A stretch of DNA of 64,000 nt. It comes from Chrysomallon squamiferum. Its lineage: Eukaryota > Mollusca > Gastropoda > Neomphalida > Peltospiridae. Under the pieces are notes generated by a model, which saw nothing but the letters and a program-made list of their open reading frames with translations, made no database searches and was not told where the DNA came from. The DNA lies in NCBI GenBank assembly GCA_012295275.1, contig CM022671.1:19108956-19172955 (forward strand). The letters are read 5' to 3'. Below, piece by piece: positions 29,058 through 41,571 of the stretch. The stretch's first letter is position 1. Each line of letters starts with the position of its first letter. The position numbers were made by a program, and so were the translations under genes.

Positions 29058-29400
29058 GTTGCCTTTTCAAGATCAGTAAAATAACATTTCTTTAAATACT
29101 AGTACTTTTACATCAACACTTCATTATTATGTGTTGCCTTTACAAGGCCAGCACAATAAAATTCATTAAATACAGGTACAAGTAATTTTACTGGCAGATA
29201 CATCAAAACTTAACATGAAATAACTATAACAGATAGTACTGAATAACAAAATTAACAATGTATTTAGAGATGTCTTTACAAAGTCCCTTACATTTACCGA
29301 CAGATACAAAACTATAACAGATAATGAAATAAATTTTATACCATATAGTATATATTAACTTTACAAGGTCAGTACAATATTATTGTTTAATACATGGCTG
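29058..29400 (+). repeat. Degenerate tandem repeat (GCCTTTACAAGGTCAGTA type)
   Basis: GTTGCCTTTTCAAGATCAG at 29058, GTTGCCTTTACAAGGCCAG at 29132, TCTTTACAAAGTCCC near 29273 and AACTTTACAAGGTCAG near 29357 are relatives. Each is linked to ACAGATAC or TTAAATACAGG-like sequence. Unit length drifts from about 74 to 140 bp. Confidence 0.6.
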
Positions 29401-29699
29401 TACATGTTCTAAAGAATATCACAGTTAAGGGGTCTCATCTGAAGAAGCACACACAGCAGTCTCCAGTCTGACAGTAACAGATACACAAATATCTTATTGT
29501 CCAGTAATTTGCTTAGCGTGCAACCATTCATCCTTTAGGTACTCTTAACAATGGCTGTGTGAAATGAACTGTAACATGAGAGGAGTATTGTATAATCTGT
29601 TTTGGCCACTGATAACATGATAGTGATACACTCACATTTCACATTAGCTGTAAAATTGTTACAGTGAAGATTTGTAGTTTTAATTCTACTACCGTAGTA

Positions 29700-30330
29700 A
29701 ACAATGTGATGTTAGGCTTCATCATTATTATCACATCAAGTAACTTGATACATATTTTGTCATTGCAGTAAATAAATGCAGGCTTTAGCATAGTAACTCG
29801 ACTACAATAGTAAATAACTTGAAATAATTATTACAATAAATAACTTGATAACTGACTGTATCATTACTACTTCAGTAAATAATTTGGTTTTATTGTCAGT
29901 AACATAATACAGTTATATAATACAGGTTTTAGTACTATTAATTTACCCATAAAGTGAATAACATGATATGCATTTTATCATCATTATTACAGTAAATTGT
30001 AAGTTTTTACCATTACTGCTATAGTAAATAACTTGATAACAATTACAGCCGTTACCATTACTATTACAGTACACACTTGACTGTATGTCTTTGACTTTAG
30101 TACTATAGTAAATAATGACACAGACTTTATCATTATTTCTACAGTCAGTAACTTGATATAGTAAATATATTGATACAGGTTTTAGTGTTAGTAAATTACT
30201 ACTGAAGTAAACTACAGAAACAACAACATGATACAAGTTTTTACATTATTCCTACAGTACATGACATGAAACAGGCTTCAGTATAACTGACTACCACTTG
30301 ATATACACTTTATCATCATTATTACTGAAA
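29700..30330 (+). repeat. Degenerate tandem repeat (CAGTAAATAACTTGATA type)
   Basis: ACAGTAAATAACTTGATA followed by CAGGTTTTATCATTATTAC-like sequence recurs about ten times, at irregular 45-70 bp spacing and with many changes. A 97-codon minus-strand frame (29943-30236) lies wholly in it and is not a gene. Confidence 0.65.
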
Positions 30331-30707
30331 ATAATTAGAACATTTTTTTTTTTGTGTGTGTGTGTGTATGTTACTAATTAGTCTAAAGTAATTAATGCTG
30401 TCACAAAAAACAAGTTTTATCATTACTGTCGTTTTGTTTGATCTTCTTGTACATATAAAATACATGTGAATCTTGTCACATAGAAAACAGGAGTGTTGAA
30501 AAGACGGTCACTGTGACATGATGAAGAATTTTATTTCCACTGGTATGTTTCTCTGATGTGTCATCTTTTTTCCCACTTCACAAACCTGTAATGACCATGA
30601 TAAATTAGATTTTTTTTCTCAGTCAAGCTGATTAAAGTAACTTTTTATTCTAGCTCAGTGTGTTTCTTCAGTAACAAGCATCTTTAATCTTCATTTTAAA
30701 TTTTGTA

Positions 30708-30724
30708 TGTATGTATGTATATAT

Positions 30725-30768
<44 letters not shown>

Positions 30769-30769
30769 T
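30708..30769 (+). repeat. (TATG)n and (ATT)n tract
   Basis: Short TATG run followed by a 44-nt ATT run. Confidence 0.9.
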
Positions 30770-32328
30770 CGTTATGTAATTTTTTAACTCTAATCATATC
30801 AAAATAAGGAATTATTTCCTTACTCAACGTTATTATTATTATTTTTTTTTTTTTTTTACAAAAAAAAAAAAAAATGTAACTTCAATTAATGATTTTAAAA
30901 TGTGTGTGTGTGCGTGCGTTCCTCTGTGTGTGTTTGCAACCCCATATTTATGTGTGTACACTATCAATTAACTGCTTTTATATTAATCATATTGGTTCAG
31001 TTATAAGATAAATCCTCGTAGCCAACATCTATGTCTTTGAAAATACTTGAAAATCTAAACATTAAATAATTTTAATTTTTATACAACAAAACATATTACT
31101 GGTGGAACTAATTATAATCGTAACTAGTTAATAAATACATCACTTAAATGCTCTGTAAAGTCAACACGTAGTTCAAAGGTTATCTCACTCCACCCATCAT
31201 ACCGCTCATGACATGATGTTACGCTTTTATAAACGAAAATAACGAACTTTTTATTCGAGAAACTAAACCAGCTTATCTGCCTTGAGTTCAGAATACGCTA
31301 AATTATGCGCCAGCTTAGCAAAACGTTATCATTTCGTTCAATGTCACCTGGCAAAAGTAGGGAATTATTAAAATTATTTAATTAATACTTTTATAGACTG
31401 TGATTTCAAATTTTAGCCGCGTCCTTATTAAGCACTGTTACCTCTAAGCAAAGTAAAAAGATGTAAATCCAAGGAAATCGAAATGTTCGGCCAGCTCCTG
31501 CGCGTGAAAGACAACATTTAAATTAATTTAAAAAAAATATATTTATTAATTTAATGTATTTATTTTTTATTTTTATTATTTTTTAATCCATTTTGTATTA
31601 CCTTAAAAGGAATGATATGATAGTCAACCTTATTAATTTAGTTCACAAAAGGACACAAATGATATAGTTAATTAAATTTATTGCTATACCATTTACACTG
31701 AGAAAAATAACAACAACAAAAATTAGTAAATACAAATGTTGAAGAACATGAATGAAATGCGATTCAATTTAATGCTGGTCTGGCTTTTAGATTATTTCTA
31801 ACTATTGCCGCGGTTCAATACAATGATAAAAAATATAATAAATAAATGATAAATTAATTCCAAGTTACCGAAGGGCAAGAACTGCTCAGTTTGTAACAGT
31901 CAGGCTTTCCATCGTGCATACGCGTATTTGACAAAATATGATAGGCTTATTAATAATTGTTATTTCAGAATTATACACATAAAACAACTACAACAACAAA
32001 ATAATAATAATAACAAACAAGAAGAAGATGAAAAGAAAAAGAAAAACAACAAACAAAACAGATTGTGGACGAAATGAATATATCTGATGACAAAACTAAA
32101 GTTGATACGTAATACCAAGTTATAGTTATCATTCATAATAAAATGTTATTTGTAAGTGTGCTTTCTGAAAGTATTTGTGAAACATGACAATGGATGTCGA
32201 ATATTAATGTCTAATAGTGAAAAACAGCAGACTTGTATGCCAATGTCGCACCAGAAGGTACAACAACATCTGTACTCGGCGACTCCCGAAAATGTGTAGA
32301 CTTTTTTTTTTTTTTTTTTTTTTTTTTA

Positions 32329-32594
32329 CCTACATGGTATATTACTGAGCGATCGCCACTGAGAGAATTGTGTACACAAAGGTTTTAGAGGCATTCACCC
32401 AAAGCCGTTCTTCTCTAGTTTCATTTGCAATATTTGCATGGCAAACAAGCCGCTGAAGTAGCAAACTTGTGAAGCATGGAACACCGTGCGTCTTCGTTGT
32501 GAAAGTTACAGGTGTCGCAGAGACACTCCTGGCAGTATTTCTTCTAACTGCTTTCAGCAGACGGATTACTGGAGTCACTTGAAAAGACATCAAG
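32329..32594 (+). other. Possible untranslated first exon (donor caag/gtaagc)
   Basis: A patch of higher GC and normal CpG ends at a strong donor (caag/gtaagc). It has open frames on both strands (+ 32486 to 32764, - 32342 to 32602) but no recognisable protein. The + frame holds a zinc-finger-like SHLKRHQ without paired cysteines, probably chance. It could be a filamin 5' UTR exon or a separate small transcript. Confidence 0.25.
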
Positions 32595-34659
32595 GTAAGC
32601 ATTTATCTCTTCGAATAGAACTTTGTTATTACTCTGCAGTCAAGTATGTTAGTGAGTACATGCGCACACTTTGTTTTTGTGCGTGTTCACGTGCTCCTGT
32701 GTTTATTTGTGCGTCTGCGTTTATGTGCACGCATGACTGGGTATGTATGATTATTGTTATTTAATAATATAGATATTCCAAGTGTCAGTATTTATATGTC
32801 ACAATGTTTGTTTTTTTATCGATGTTTTTTCTTTCTTTCTTTTCTTTTTTTTTTTTTTTTTCTTTTCTTTTCTTTCACACAAAGCACTTAAATATATTAT
32901 CTGATAGGTTACTGTCCAGTATGTTCAAGCTAGTCACTTGGAAAAAGAAACATTAATACTGTCAACATGTGAGAAAAGCAGCACGTCATGGATTGGGTTT
33001 GTTTACAATAAATACATAAATCTTCACTGATTACAAGGATTAGAAAATGATATTACTTATTTTCATTTGTTACCAAATTTTGCATTCAAAACAGTTCCAA
33101 TGTTATCTAAAATGTTATCTAAAGATACCTGTTTACCTAGGATAATCATTAGATTATTGTTATTATTTATTTATTTATTTATTTATTTAACAATTTATTT
33201 CAACTTTTGTTTCGGTTAGAGGTAACTGAAACGACATTTTGTATCGATCTGACACGTGTAAAACAGTATACAATAATTTTAATTATTTATTCAGTTTTTC
33301 TGGAAAAGTAATATAGTATAAAATCTAATCAAATAAATCAAATTAAACAACAGTAATATTATAACTAGATTTTCACGTTTGTAAAGGCAAGCCAATGTAT
33401 CAACAATAAACAAATGTTCGACATACCAACAGCGGGATATCAAATTCTTGGTTAGGTTGCTATGGCAATGTGTCAACGGACATGTTCTTTAATGCGATTA
33501 TTAACGGTTTTAACTGCTATTTTGAATATAAATAAATAAGTGAACAATCACGACAACAACAATAAAATTACAATCTAAACATTTTTTAAATCGAGAACAG
33601 AATTAAGAAAATGAAATTTTAACTGGCTTTACTATTGATATCCTTGACCTGTTTATCGAATGACAGATCTGGATAGGAAAAAGACACGTTCGAAAGATAA
33701 TAACTTAGTGAAAACCTTTTTTTTTTTTTAATTTAAAGTTTAGACATCACGTAGACAGAACTACAATTAAAAACAAAACAAACAGTGACCTTTAATTTTT
33801 TTTATTGATACAAGTTTTGTCACAGAATGCAATTGTAATTACTTTGTGTTATTTGAAATTATGAATTGTGGACTATAGTGTTAATGAAGAACCACAAAAA
33901 CAACCAGAAGTCTTCACATGACGGGTTATTGTTTATCGCTTAGCAGCAAGAGATATTTTCACTTTACTTTCAGACATGAAAGCAGATACCATAATCTTTG
34001 ATAAATTTGTCATTGAGACTACCAAAGAGGATAGATCCAGGAACCTTTTCAGTTTTATATCAACTTTAATATTATTAAACTATTGCTCGTTCAGGCACAG
34101 TCAATGGCGTTTTGTGCATTTTAATTAAAATTTAAACGTAGACCTCTCATTATGCGTATCTGAGCATTATGTTCCATCTGTTTAAATGTGATTGTATTTA
34201 CATTCTTCAGAAGATAGATTTAAAGTGACATACTGCCCACACAGATTAAAAGAAGGTCATATTTTAACTTTACTTCCCTAGGTTAATGAATTTCTATCTT
34301 TGTTTCTTTAAGTATAGCTGGGAGTTTCAGAATAATGACAATTTTCTTAAGTGCAATTATGTTATGATAGCATTTTGCTATATTGCTATAAAAAAAAAAT
34401 GAAAAAAATCATTTAACAGATACACACTTTAGGCCTATGTACAATTTGTCTCTTAAATTAAGAATCTTAGTTTTAGAAACCATTTTTTTATTTAAAATTT
34501 AATGATAAAATTTAAATACATTTTTTTTTTTTAATAATAAAGGCATAAATAATACTGACGCAAGTACATAATTATGCAAACAACGAAATACATTTTCTGT
34601 TTCAAAATAATTCCTTTCTTTATTAATTTTTATTGTTATTGTTATTTAATTATTTTTTT

Positions 34660-34798
34660 TGTAATTTCTATTTTACTTAATTTTTTTTATGTATTTATTA
34701 TTATTATTATTATTTTATTTTATTTATTTATTTATGTTATTTTATTTTTATTTTATTTCATTTTAATTTTTTAATTTAATTTTACTTTATTTTATTTT

Positions 34799-34830
<32 letters not shown>

Positions 34831-34860
34831 CTTTATTTCTTTATTTCTTTATTTATTATT
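34660..34860 (+). repeat. T/A-rich simple sequence (TTTTA, TTTA, TTTC units)
   Basis: A compound low-complexity block; the Phe/Ile-rich frame across it is not a gene. Confidence 0.85.
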
Positions 34861-36952
34861 TTGTTTTTGAGAGCGATAACAAAAATGAAAAAATAACATA
34901 CCAAAAAAGAAAAATTAATTTTCTCCTTTCTTTCAAACGAACTCAATTACATAGACACAGAAAACTGTAATTATATATTGTAATACAACAGTACACAGAT
35001 TTATATATTATATACACCTTTGGCAGTTATATATATATATATATAAGATAGGTTTACCATGTTTATACTTACCTGTTCATTTTCTTCTGATGTTTACTAT
35101 GTCAATGAATAAACTGTAGTTTTGCAGGAGCAAAAAAAAAATTAATGAATTAATACATGCAATATTTTCTTTATCTGGTAGGAAATGATTCACATATAAT
35201 AAGCAAATATAATAAATGTACAAGTTCATCATCCTATAAAGTCGTATTTATTTTCTTCACTGAAACATTACTTCTGCTACTTCTGCAACTACCACCATTA
35301 CTATTCGTACTATTAGAGAGGGAGATAGACAAAGGGAACAAGAAAGAGAGAGAAAGAAAGACAGATAGAAAGAAAGAAAGAAAAAAGGTAGACAGACACA
35401 CGCGAGAGGGATCTATAACAGGTCTTACTGCATCAGTTGTAATAAAAAAAAAAAAAGACGAGTTAGCTTGGAAATGTAATACTGATACCTAGAAATGGAA
35501 TTTAACCTGTAATGGGCATGTTGGTACATTTCAGTATGTATTTTACCTTATTTGTCCGTGGCTGGAAATTCATTTAAACAGTCGTGTGTGCAAATACTGA
35601 AGGCAAATAGCATAGTGTTAATTTGCGTGAATCAACACGAGTACGTGCGTATGTTCTGAAATCCTGTACATCATGTCGAAATAACCTGACGTCTAAGAGC
35701 ACCATTTTAAAATGAGTTTAAAATGTAAAAAAAAAATATGTATTTATTTAATTTTTATCAGAACTAATTTAATTTTGTCTTTATATCCATAAGCTAACAC
35801 GAAAAGAAAAGAAATAGAACTGAAGCATAAACAAAGAAGAAGAAGAAACAAACAAAAAAACAAAAACAAAAAAACAACCCAAAACCAACAACAATAATAA
35901 AGTGAAATGTTTTTTTTTTTTTTTTTTTTTTTCGATAAACACAAAAATACAAAATCATTTAAAAACATGCTTAAAGCAATAATAATGATTAATATAAATA
36001 AATAAATAAATACTATCATTCAACAGGCACATACAAAAGAACACGAAAAAACAAATCGTCATCATTTACCTGATGATGTGTTGTTTTAAAAAAAAATTAT
36101 AACTGCTTGTTATTACACGTTATAAATAAATAAAACAGCGTTTTGAATGATAATATAATTAATTAACTGTTTGTTGAGAATGAATCATAGTACTAGTATT
36201 AGTATATTATTTTACCAGTGGAAGGGAAATAACTCCCGCGGACATATATTCTCTCAACAGCTTACTATAAACTATGATAATATAAAATATACCCGTCCCA
36301 TGCACACTAACATCTAGTAACAAAGGTATTTATAGCCTGGGAGACAATATAACAAATATTTACACTGTTGTTTGACATTTCACAAGACCTCTGAACAAGT
36401 CCTATAAATGGACTGTTAACTGGACAAAGTGATTCACAACACTGTAAAAAAATCCCTTCGACAAACATTTGTCTGCCTGGCTACACGTGCCAGCTAGGGT
36501 CACACCCAACACCGCTCACACTAATGTAAATCATTCACCGTGTTAAAGCAAACGTTTTTTCATATTCAGCGAAATTAGGCCTTGTCATTTTATTTACTTA
36601 TTTATTTATAACTGTTGTTATTATTTTGCTATATTTAAACTTTATCTCTTTTCAATTTAATCTTAATGTGTATTTAAGGAAGATGCAATTCTGTTACTGT
36701 TACTAGTTCTACTACTACTACTACTATTTCTACAACTATCATCATAATCATCATCTTTATTAAAGCCTTAGGTACTGAACTGAATGTAGCCAATAAAGAA
36801 ATGGACTATAACATTATACTTAAAAAATAAATATTCTGATCAAAGGTAATGAATATTTAGCGACACTTCAGTACATTAAGTTTCACATTCGACGTTTTTA
36901 TCTCGGATATTTTGATGAAAATTTATTGATTTTTATATTCTGATTTCATTTC

Positions 36953-36971
36953 TTTCTTTTCTTTCTTTCTT

Positions 36972-37006
<35 letters not shown>

Positions 37007-37055
37007 TTTGTTTGTTGTTGTTTTTTTTTGTTTTTTTTTTGTTTTGTTTTTTAAA
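36953..37055 (+). repeat. (CTTT)n plus long poly(T)
   Basis: TTTC units lead into a poly(T) of over 30 nt and then T/G-rich sequence. It could be the tail of a minus-strand retroposed copy, but no body is recognisable. Confidence 0.8.
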
Positions 37056-37943
37056 TGAAATGGAAAACCAAAACTGTTTTTACATTACTGGATCGAGTTG
37101 AATAATAACCAAAGGCATTTTATTATAGATTTTAAACAAATGACTTTTTGTACTGAACTGAGGAATGTAATCGGCGTCCCATTTCACTCTTTTTTCTGTA
37201 TCTGTCTTTTCTCTTTTATTTTATTTTTTTTTTTTATTTTTATTTTTATTTTTTATTTTTTATTTTTATTTTTTTGTCTCTTCGGTTATGTCTCTTAATT
37301 AATAATTAGTAATACATAATAACGTTTTCCAAATTTATTTGTAAAACTGATAAGTGTTGAGACAACGTCCTTTCAGTGAAAAACAGTCTTTGTTACCAGC
37401 AGAGAGCGAATCTCTGATTTATCTCGCATAACAAATGTTGCCAAACATTTCTGTTTAAACAAGATCAGCAGGTGAAGAATGGAGTTTGTAACAAACATCT
37501 GTTGTTTTCTACACACCGAGGTACGTTTGTGCTGACTAATACTGTGACTAGTTTAATGAACACAAACGAAAATACACAACCGTAGTTCATCTAATAAATA
37601 CAGTCAGAAGAAAATATAACGTGTAATTTATACAAGATAAAAAAAAAAATAAATAAATAAATAAATAAAAGAAGAAAAGAAATGCTGTATATTATTCTTA
37701 AATAGATTAGCATATCTTTTAAATTTATTACTATCAATAAATTATTTTAGCAGGTTCATCAAATTATGAATATAATGTGCAATTTAAAGGCTTTGTTCAT
37801 CTATTCTTGTAAAAATGTTTTAATACAAGTTTTAATAAATAATAATTAATAACGAATTACAGAGCGCTATACATTAATTTGCCTGACGTGCAAAACTTGA
37901 AATTTAGTCTTACAATTTAGTATATTTAACATTTCTTAAAACC

Positions 37944-38035
<92 letters not shown>
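37944..38035 (+). repeat. (AG)n microsatellite
   Basis: A 92-nt purine tract with one break near the start; the longest dinucleotide run in the window. Confidence 0.95.
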
Positions 38036-38037
<2 letters not shown>

Positions 38038-39519
38038 TTAGAAGTTCTATCACAGTGCATTTAATATGGGAATTTCGGTAACATTAAGACTTATTACTCA
38101 ACGGTAATGCGGTATATGGATAGGTCTTTCTCGTGAATGTTTCTCCATTCCCAGCCAACGTTACGCTGTGATTCAGATACGTCTACAATTCAGTGCTAGA
38201 GATTGCAGCATGTACAGCTAAGTCTGGAATGTTCTGTAAAACATTTATCATCCTTACAATAATGGACAAACAATTAGTGAGAAAGAAATGTTTACTTTCA
38301 AAAACTTATTCATCAGCTGGAAATGTATCTTTGATTATTGGGTTGATTTTTGCTTTTTGTCTTCTTCTTCTTCTTCTTTTTAAATGATATTTGAACTTTA
38401 AAAAAAATAATATCGACATATGATATTTTGGGTATCGGAGAAAGAAATCTAAACGTACATAATAATACTATAGGCAGTTGTACTGAACTATCTGCATATC
38501 ATTCACATACATATACACACAACATAAGTATCCATAATCCAGTTTTTCATGGAGACGAACGCATTTACCTATAATTTATTTATTTACTTATTTTTTTTAT
38601 ATATTTTTCTTTACGAATACCGTTAAGCAATGGTACGTTGATACAAGTTTCTCCGCTTACACTAATTCATTTATGTTGATTGATATATGTCTATCACTGT
38701 CGGGAATGACATGTGTACCTCTTATAACGTAAAACAGAAGGGAAGCAAACACCACCCGAGGCCGAATTCAGCCGGCCAGGTGTCATGTCTAGGCCAATCT
38801 AGATCAATACAGATTAAAACCACTGCATTAACCGGTCAACTTGTGGCGTTTCAATTTGGTGTGAGGATGTGTTAGCAGAGGGTAACGGGGCGGGGGGGGG
38901 GGGTATAACTGACAGCCCCCTTCGGCAATGGTAGTCAGTATGATTTACATGCGTTAAATTTTTCAAAATGTATTTCTTCGCAAGGGAAGGTTAGTTCAGT
39001 GTTATTTATTTATTTATTTAAAGTTCTAAGCATAAAAATAAATGGTGCCAAAATTGCCAGAAGTAAAGTAATGGCAATTATCACTATAACATAGTTTCAA
39101 CCAAAAAAAAAAACCAACACATTTCTGTGTTTTTGCTGTTTTTACTGATAAACGATATCGAAAATATTAAAGATTATGTTGTAAAATGTTTTATTTTTTA
39201 TAAAGAGAATATAACATGAACAACAACAAAAACAAAAAGTAATCTGTATAATAATATAAGTTACAAAATTAACAGAAAATTTGTTTCATCTCCTCTTCGA
39301 TCTGAACATCTAAGGCCAGTAAAGTACATCTTATTCTCGTAATTTCCAAGCGTGTAATGACTAATTTAGGTATTACGGTTTGCCACTAGCGTTTGATGGA
39401 TTTTTGACAAGATAAATGACCGTGATACGGCTTCCTTATCGGCTGATGCAAACAGGTGACCCGCTAGGTCGCCAAGGCAATCGGCAGCAAGGCAGTCATA
39501 GCACAGCGTTCACGCGTGG

Positions 39520-39529
39520 TCTCGCGAGA
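39520..39529. promoter_or_regulatory. Palindrome TCTCGCGAGA in a CpG-rich patch
   Basis: This ten-base palindrome is a known core-promoter element of vertebrate housekeeping genes. Here it lies in a local CpG-rich stretch (about 39380-39620), also with CACGCGTGG just upstream. Whether molluscs use it is unknown to me. Confidence 0.3.
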
Positions 39530-39733
39530 ATTATGCAGTGCTAGCTTACTTACTCTGTGGCTACATTATTTTGTACGGGGAGTGGGGGGCGAGCGTGGAT
39601 GAATGGGGCATATGTGCTATTAAGATTTCGAACAGAGGAAGTGTTTCAAAATCTAATTAAAAACTCAGACTAGAAAATGTTGCTCAAAATAAAAAATAAA
39701 TGTTTATATGCGAAAAGTGTCAGTATATTCTCA

Positions 39734-39776
39734 GACAGAAACTGGGCAACAGAACAAATTCCATGACAGTACAGTA
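39734..39776 (+). repeat. 43-bp perfect direct repeat, copy 1
   Basis: Starts GACAGAAACTGGGC and ends GACAGTACAGTA. It is identical to 40819-40861, 1085 bp away in the same orientation. Flanking bases differ. Confidence 0.9.
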
Positions 39777-40818
39777 CACGCCTCCAATTTAGATTGTAAT
39801 AATTTAACTTTAAATCATCATTGAAATGCTTTGCAACAGTATTGTAAAATCTCTGACGCTGATTTTATACGATAACTATAATGGAAAACGGCATAGTGCA
39901 ATATATGACAAAATATATTATTTAATTTTATGTTACTGAATATAGAGACCGTACTTTGAAGTAAGAAAGCTTGCAAATGAAGATGTGAATTATCGGTAAT
40001 ATTGACTTTGATCTGTTTTTGTTATGTATGCAGTCATGTAGCTGTAGAATTATTTCAGGTAATTCAAATATATAATACAAAAAAAAAAGGTATTATTCTC
40101 TAATAGAAGAAAGTTAATGCAAACTATGTGTATGGTTACTACACTAAATGCTGTGTTTGGCAAGCTGTCAGTTAACACGTTAACGAAAGCGTTATTACTA
40201 AGAGTAGACTGTACAGTATATCGGAATACTGTATTTATAACTATCATACTAGAGCATTACATGCACTGTAACATTTATATATGCATGTACATAATATATC
40301 TATTTCATGGATGATTTTATGAGTGCCTTCTTGTAAAAATTCCTGTCTCCTTTACATTCACATATACTATTGCTCTACTATATATTGTATTGTATCATTC
40401 CTAAACATATACCTACACACAGTACATACACTGTTCTGTTGTAGATATACAACTGTGCTACCTAGCTATTTATATAATTATATTGTATTAATATTTTCAA
40501 TGATAATATTATTTTAGTACGCTAATTCATGCAAACTAAATATCATGTTCATTAATTTTATATTGTTTATATTTGAATATTATGGCCATTTTATGCTGAA
40601 TGCGTATTTATTGTTTTTCTTAATTCAGTATTATACAGGAAAATGACTAATAATAGTAAACTAATTCTTTGCACGATTCCACTTTTCCCCTTTATTATAA
40701 AGATTATATATATACATTTTTATGTTTTATTAATATTATTTTTTTTTACGTAACTCTCAGGTTGTGTCTCAGTGCATTATTATACAGTTTTATCATTCAT
40801 CGTTGCTACTAATACGAT

Positions 40819-40861
40819 GACAGAAACTGGGCAACAGAACAAATTCCATGACAGTACAGTA
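40819..40861 (+). repeat. 43-bp perfect direct repeat, copy 2
   Basis: Second identical copy of the 39734-39776 segment. The 1-kb interval between holds no recognisable transposase frame. Confidence 0.9.
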
Positions 40862-41403
40862 TCTCTGCCGAGTTAGTAACATCAACCCAGTCATGCTTTT
40901 TATTACCCAGCCACTATGTTTATATATAGAGATGTTAATTTATAGGACAGCTTCAGTATTATTATATGCAAACAAAATCTTCTGTTATGGAACGATTTAT
41001 GATTATAATTAATGTATTTTAATGATACAGAATTATTAGTGATTTGTGAAAATTACGATATGAACTTATATTTTGAAAACCTTACTTTTTTTTTCATTTC
41101 TCTATAACATATTTTTCTTTCCTTTTCTCTTTAAACAACAAACCAACGACAACATTAGTATTTAACTTATAAACATATAACTGGATAAAAAATACATTAA
41201 GTTTAATAGTTTACTATTGGCGCATTCAGTAAGTTCCATGCACTTGTGAAAAATGTTAATGCATCTAATTATGTTTGAAGCTACTATAGCCACAATTAGA
41301 TAGTTACATTAGATTATCTTAGTATCATTTTTAATATAGCCGGACCAGCAAAACAATAAATATAAAGAAATCTAAACGTTTTGTGAAGAAGAGGAAAATT
41401 TAG

Positions 41404-41571
41404 AGACAAGAGAAAATATATAGGTCTGAGCTATTACTTATTATTAAGGAGCTGGTAGCTGGAGTCGATCTCGATAAATTTCAGCCAGAATTAACCAAAA
41501 TGTTAATAGAGGTGATGCAACAATTGGTGGAACTTGATTTGATATGCTGCACGACCTGTACGATGATATGA
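41404..41571 (+). other. Coding-like fragment of unknown origin
   Basis: An open frame without ATG ends at a TGA and includes KELVAGVDLDKFQPELTK followed by an amphipathic, Leu/Glu-rich stretch. Composition is more protein-like than surrounding AT-rich frames. It could be a remnant of a transposon or gene, or chance. I recognise no family. Confidence 0.2.

Larger units (their letters stand above)
23192..31000 (+). other. SLMAP 3' UTR and downstream AT-rich, CpG-poor DNA
   Basis: I see no exon with a convincing frame. Several AATAAA hexamers could end the transcript, for example near 26658, 27030, 27886 and 28259. The one near 27886 follows a (TG)n tract, the kind of sequence that can bind 3'-end factors, but I cannot choose among them. 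CpG stays scarce as in the gene body, so transcription may run well past the stop codon. The region is full of (ATT)n, (TG)n, (TA)n and (TATG)n tracts. ORFs inside the tracts are repeat translations. Confidence 0.5.

Noticed and set aside
29943-30236. Minus-strand ORF of 97 codons
   Set aside because: It lies wholly in a degenerate tandem repeat; the periodic peptide is a by-product.
32342-32602. Minus-strand ORF of 86 codons
   Set aside because: It overlaps the + strand exon-like block, has no recognisable motif, and no upstream promoter is evident.
32486-32764. Zinc-finger-like SHLKRHQ in a + strand ORF
   Set aside because: The paired cysteines at the right spacing are missing, and the run is cut by a strong donor just after it.
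36411-36421. CCTATAAATGG as an SRF CArG box or TATA box
   Set aside because: There are seven bases between CC and GG instead of six, and no initiator or exon follows.
38687-38875. 62-codon ORF in a GC-richer patch with a G-run
   Set aside because: Composition is odd but nothing is recognisable. The patch ends in a long G-run and may be repeat-derived.
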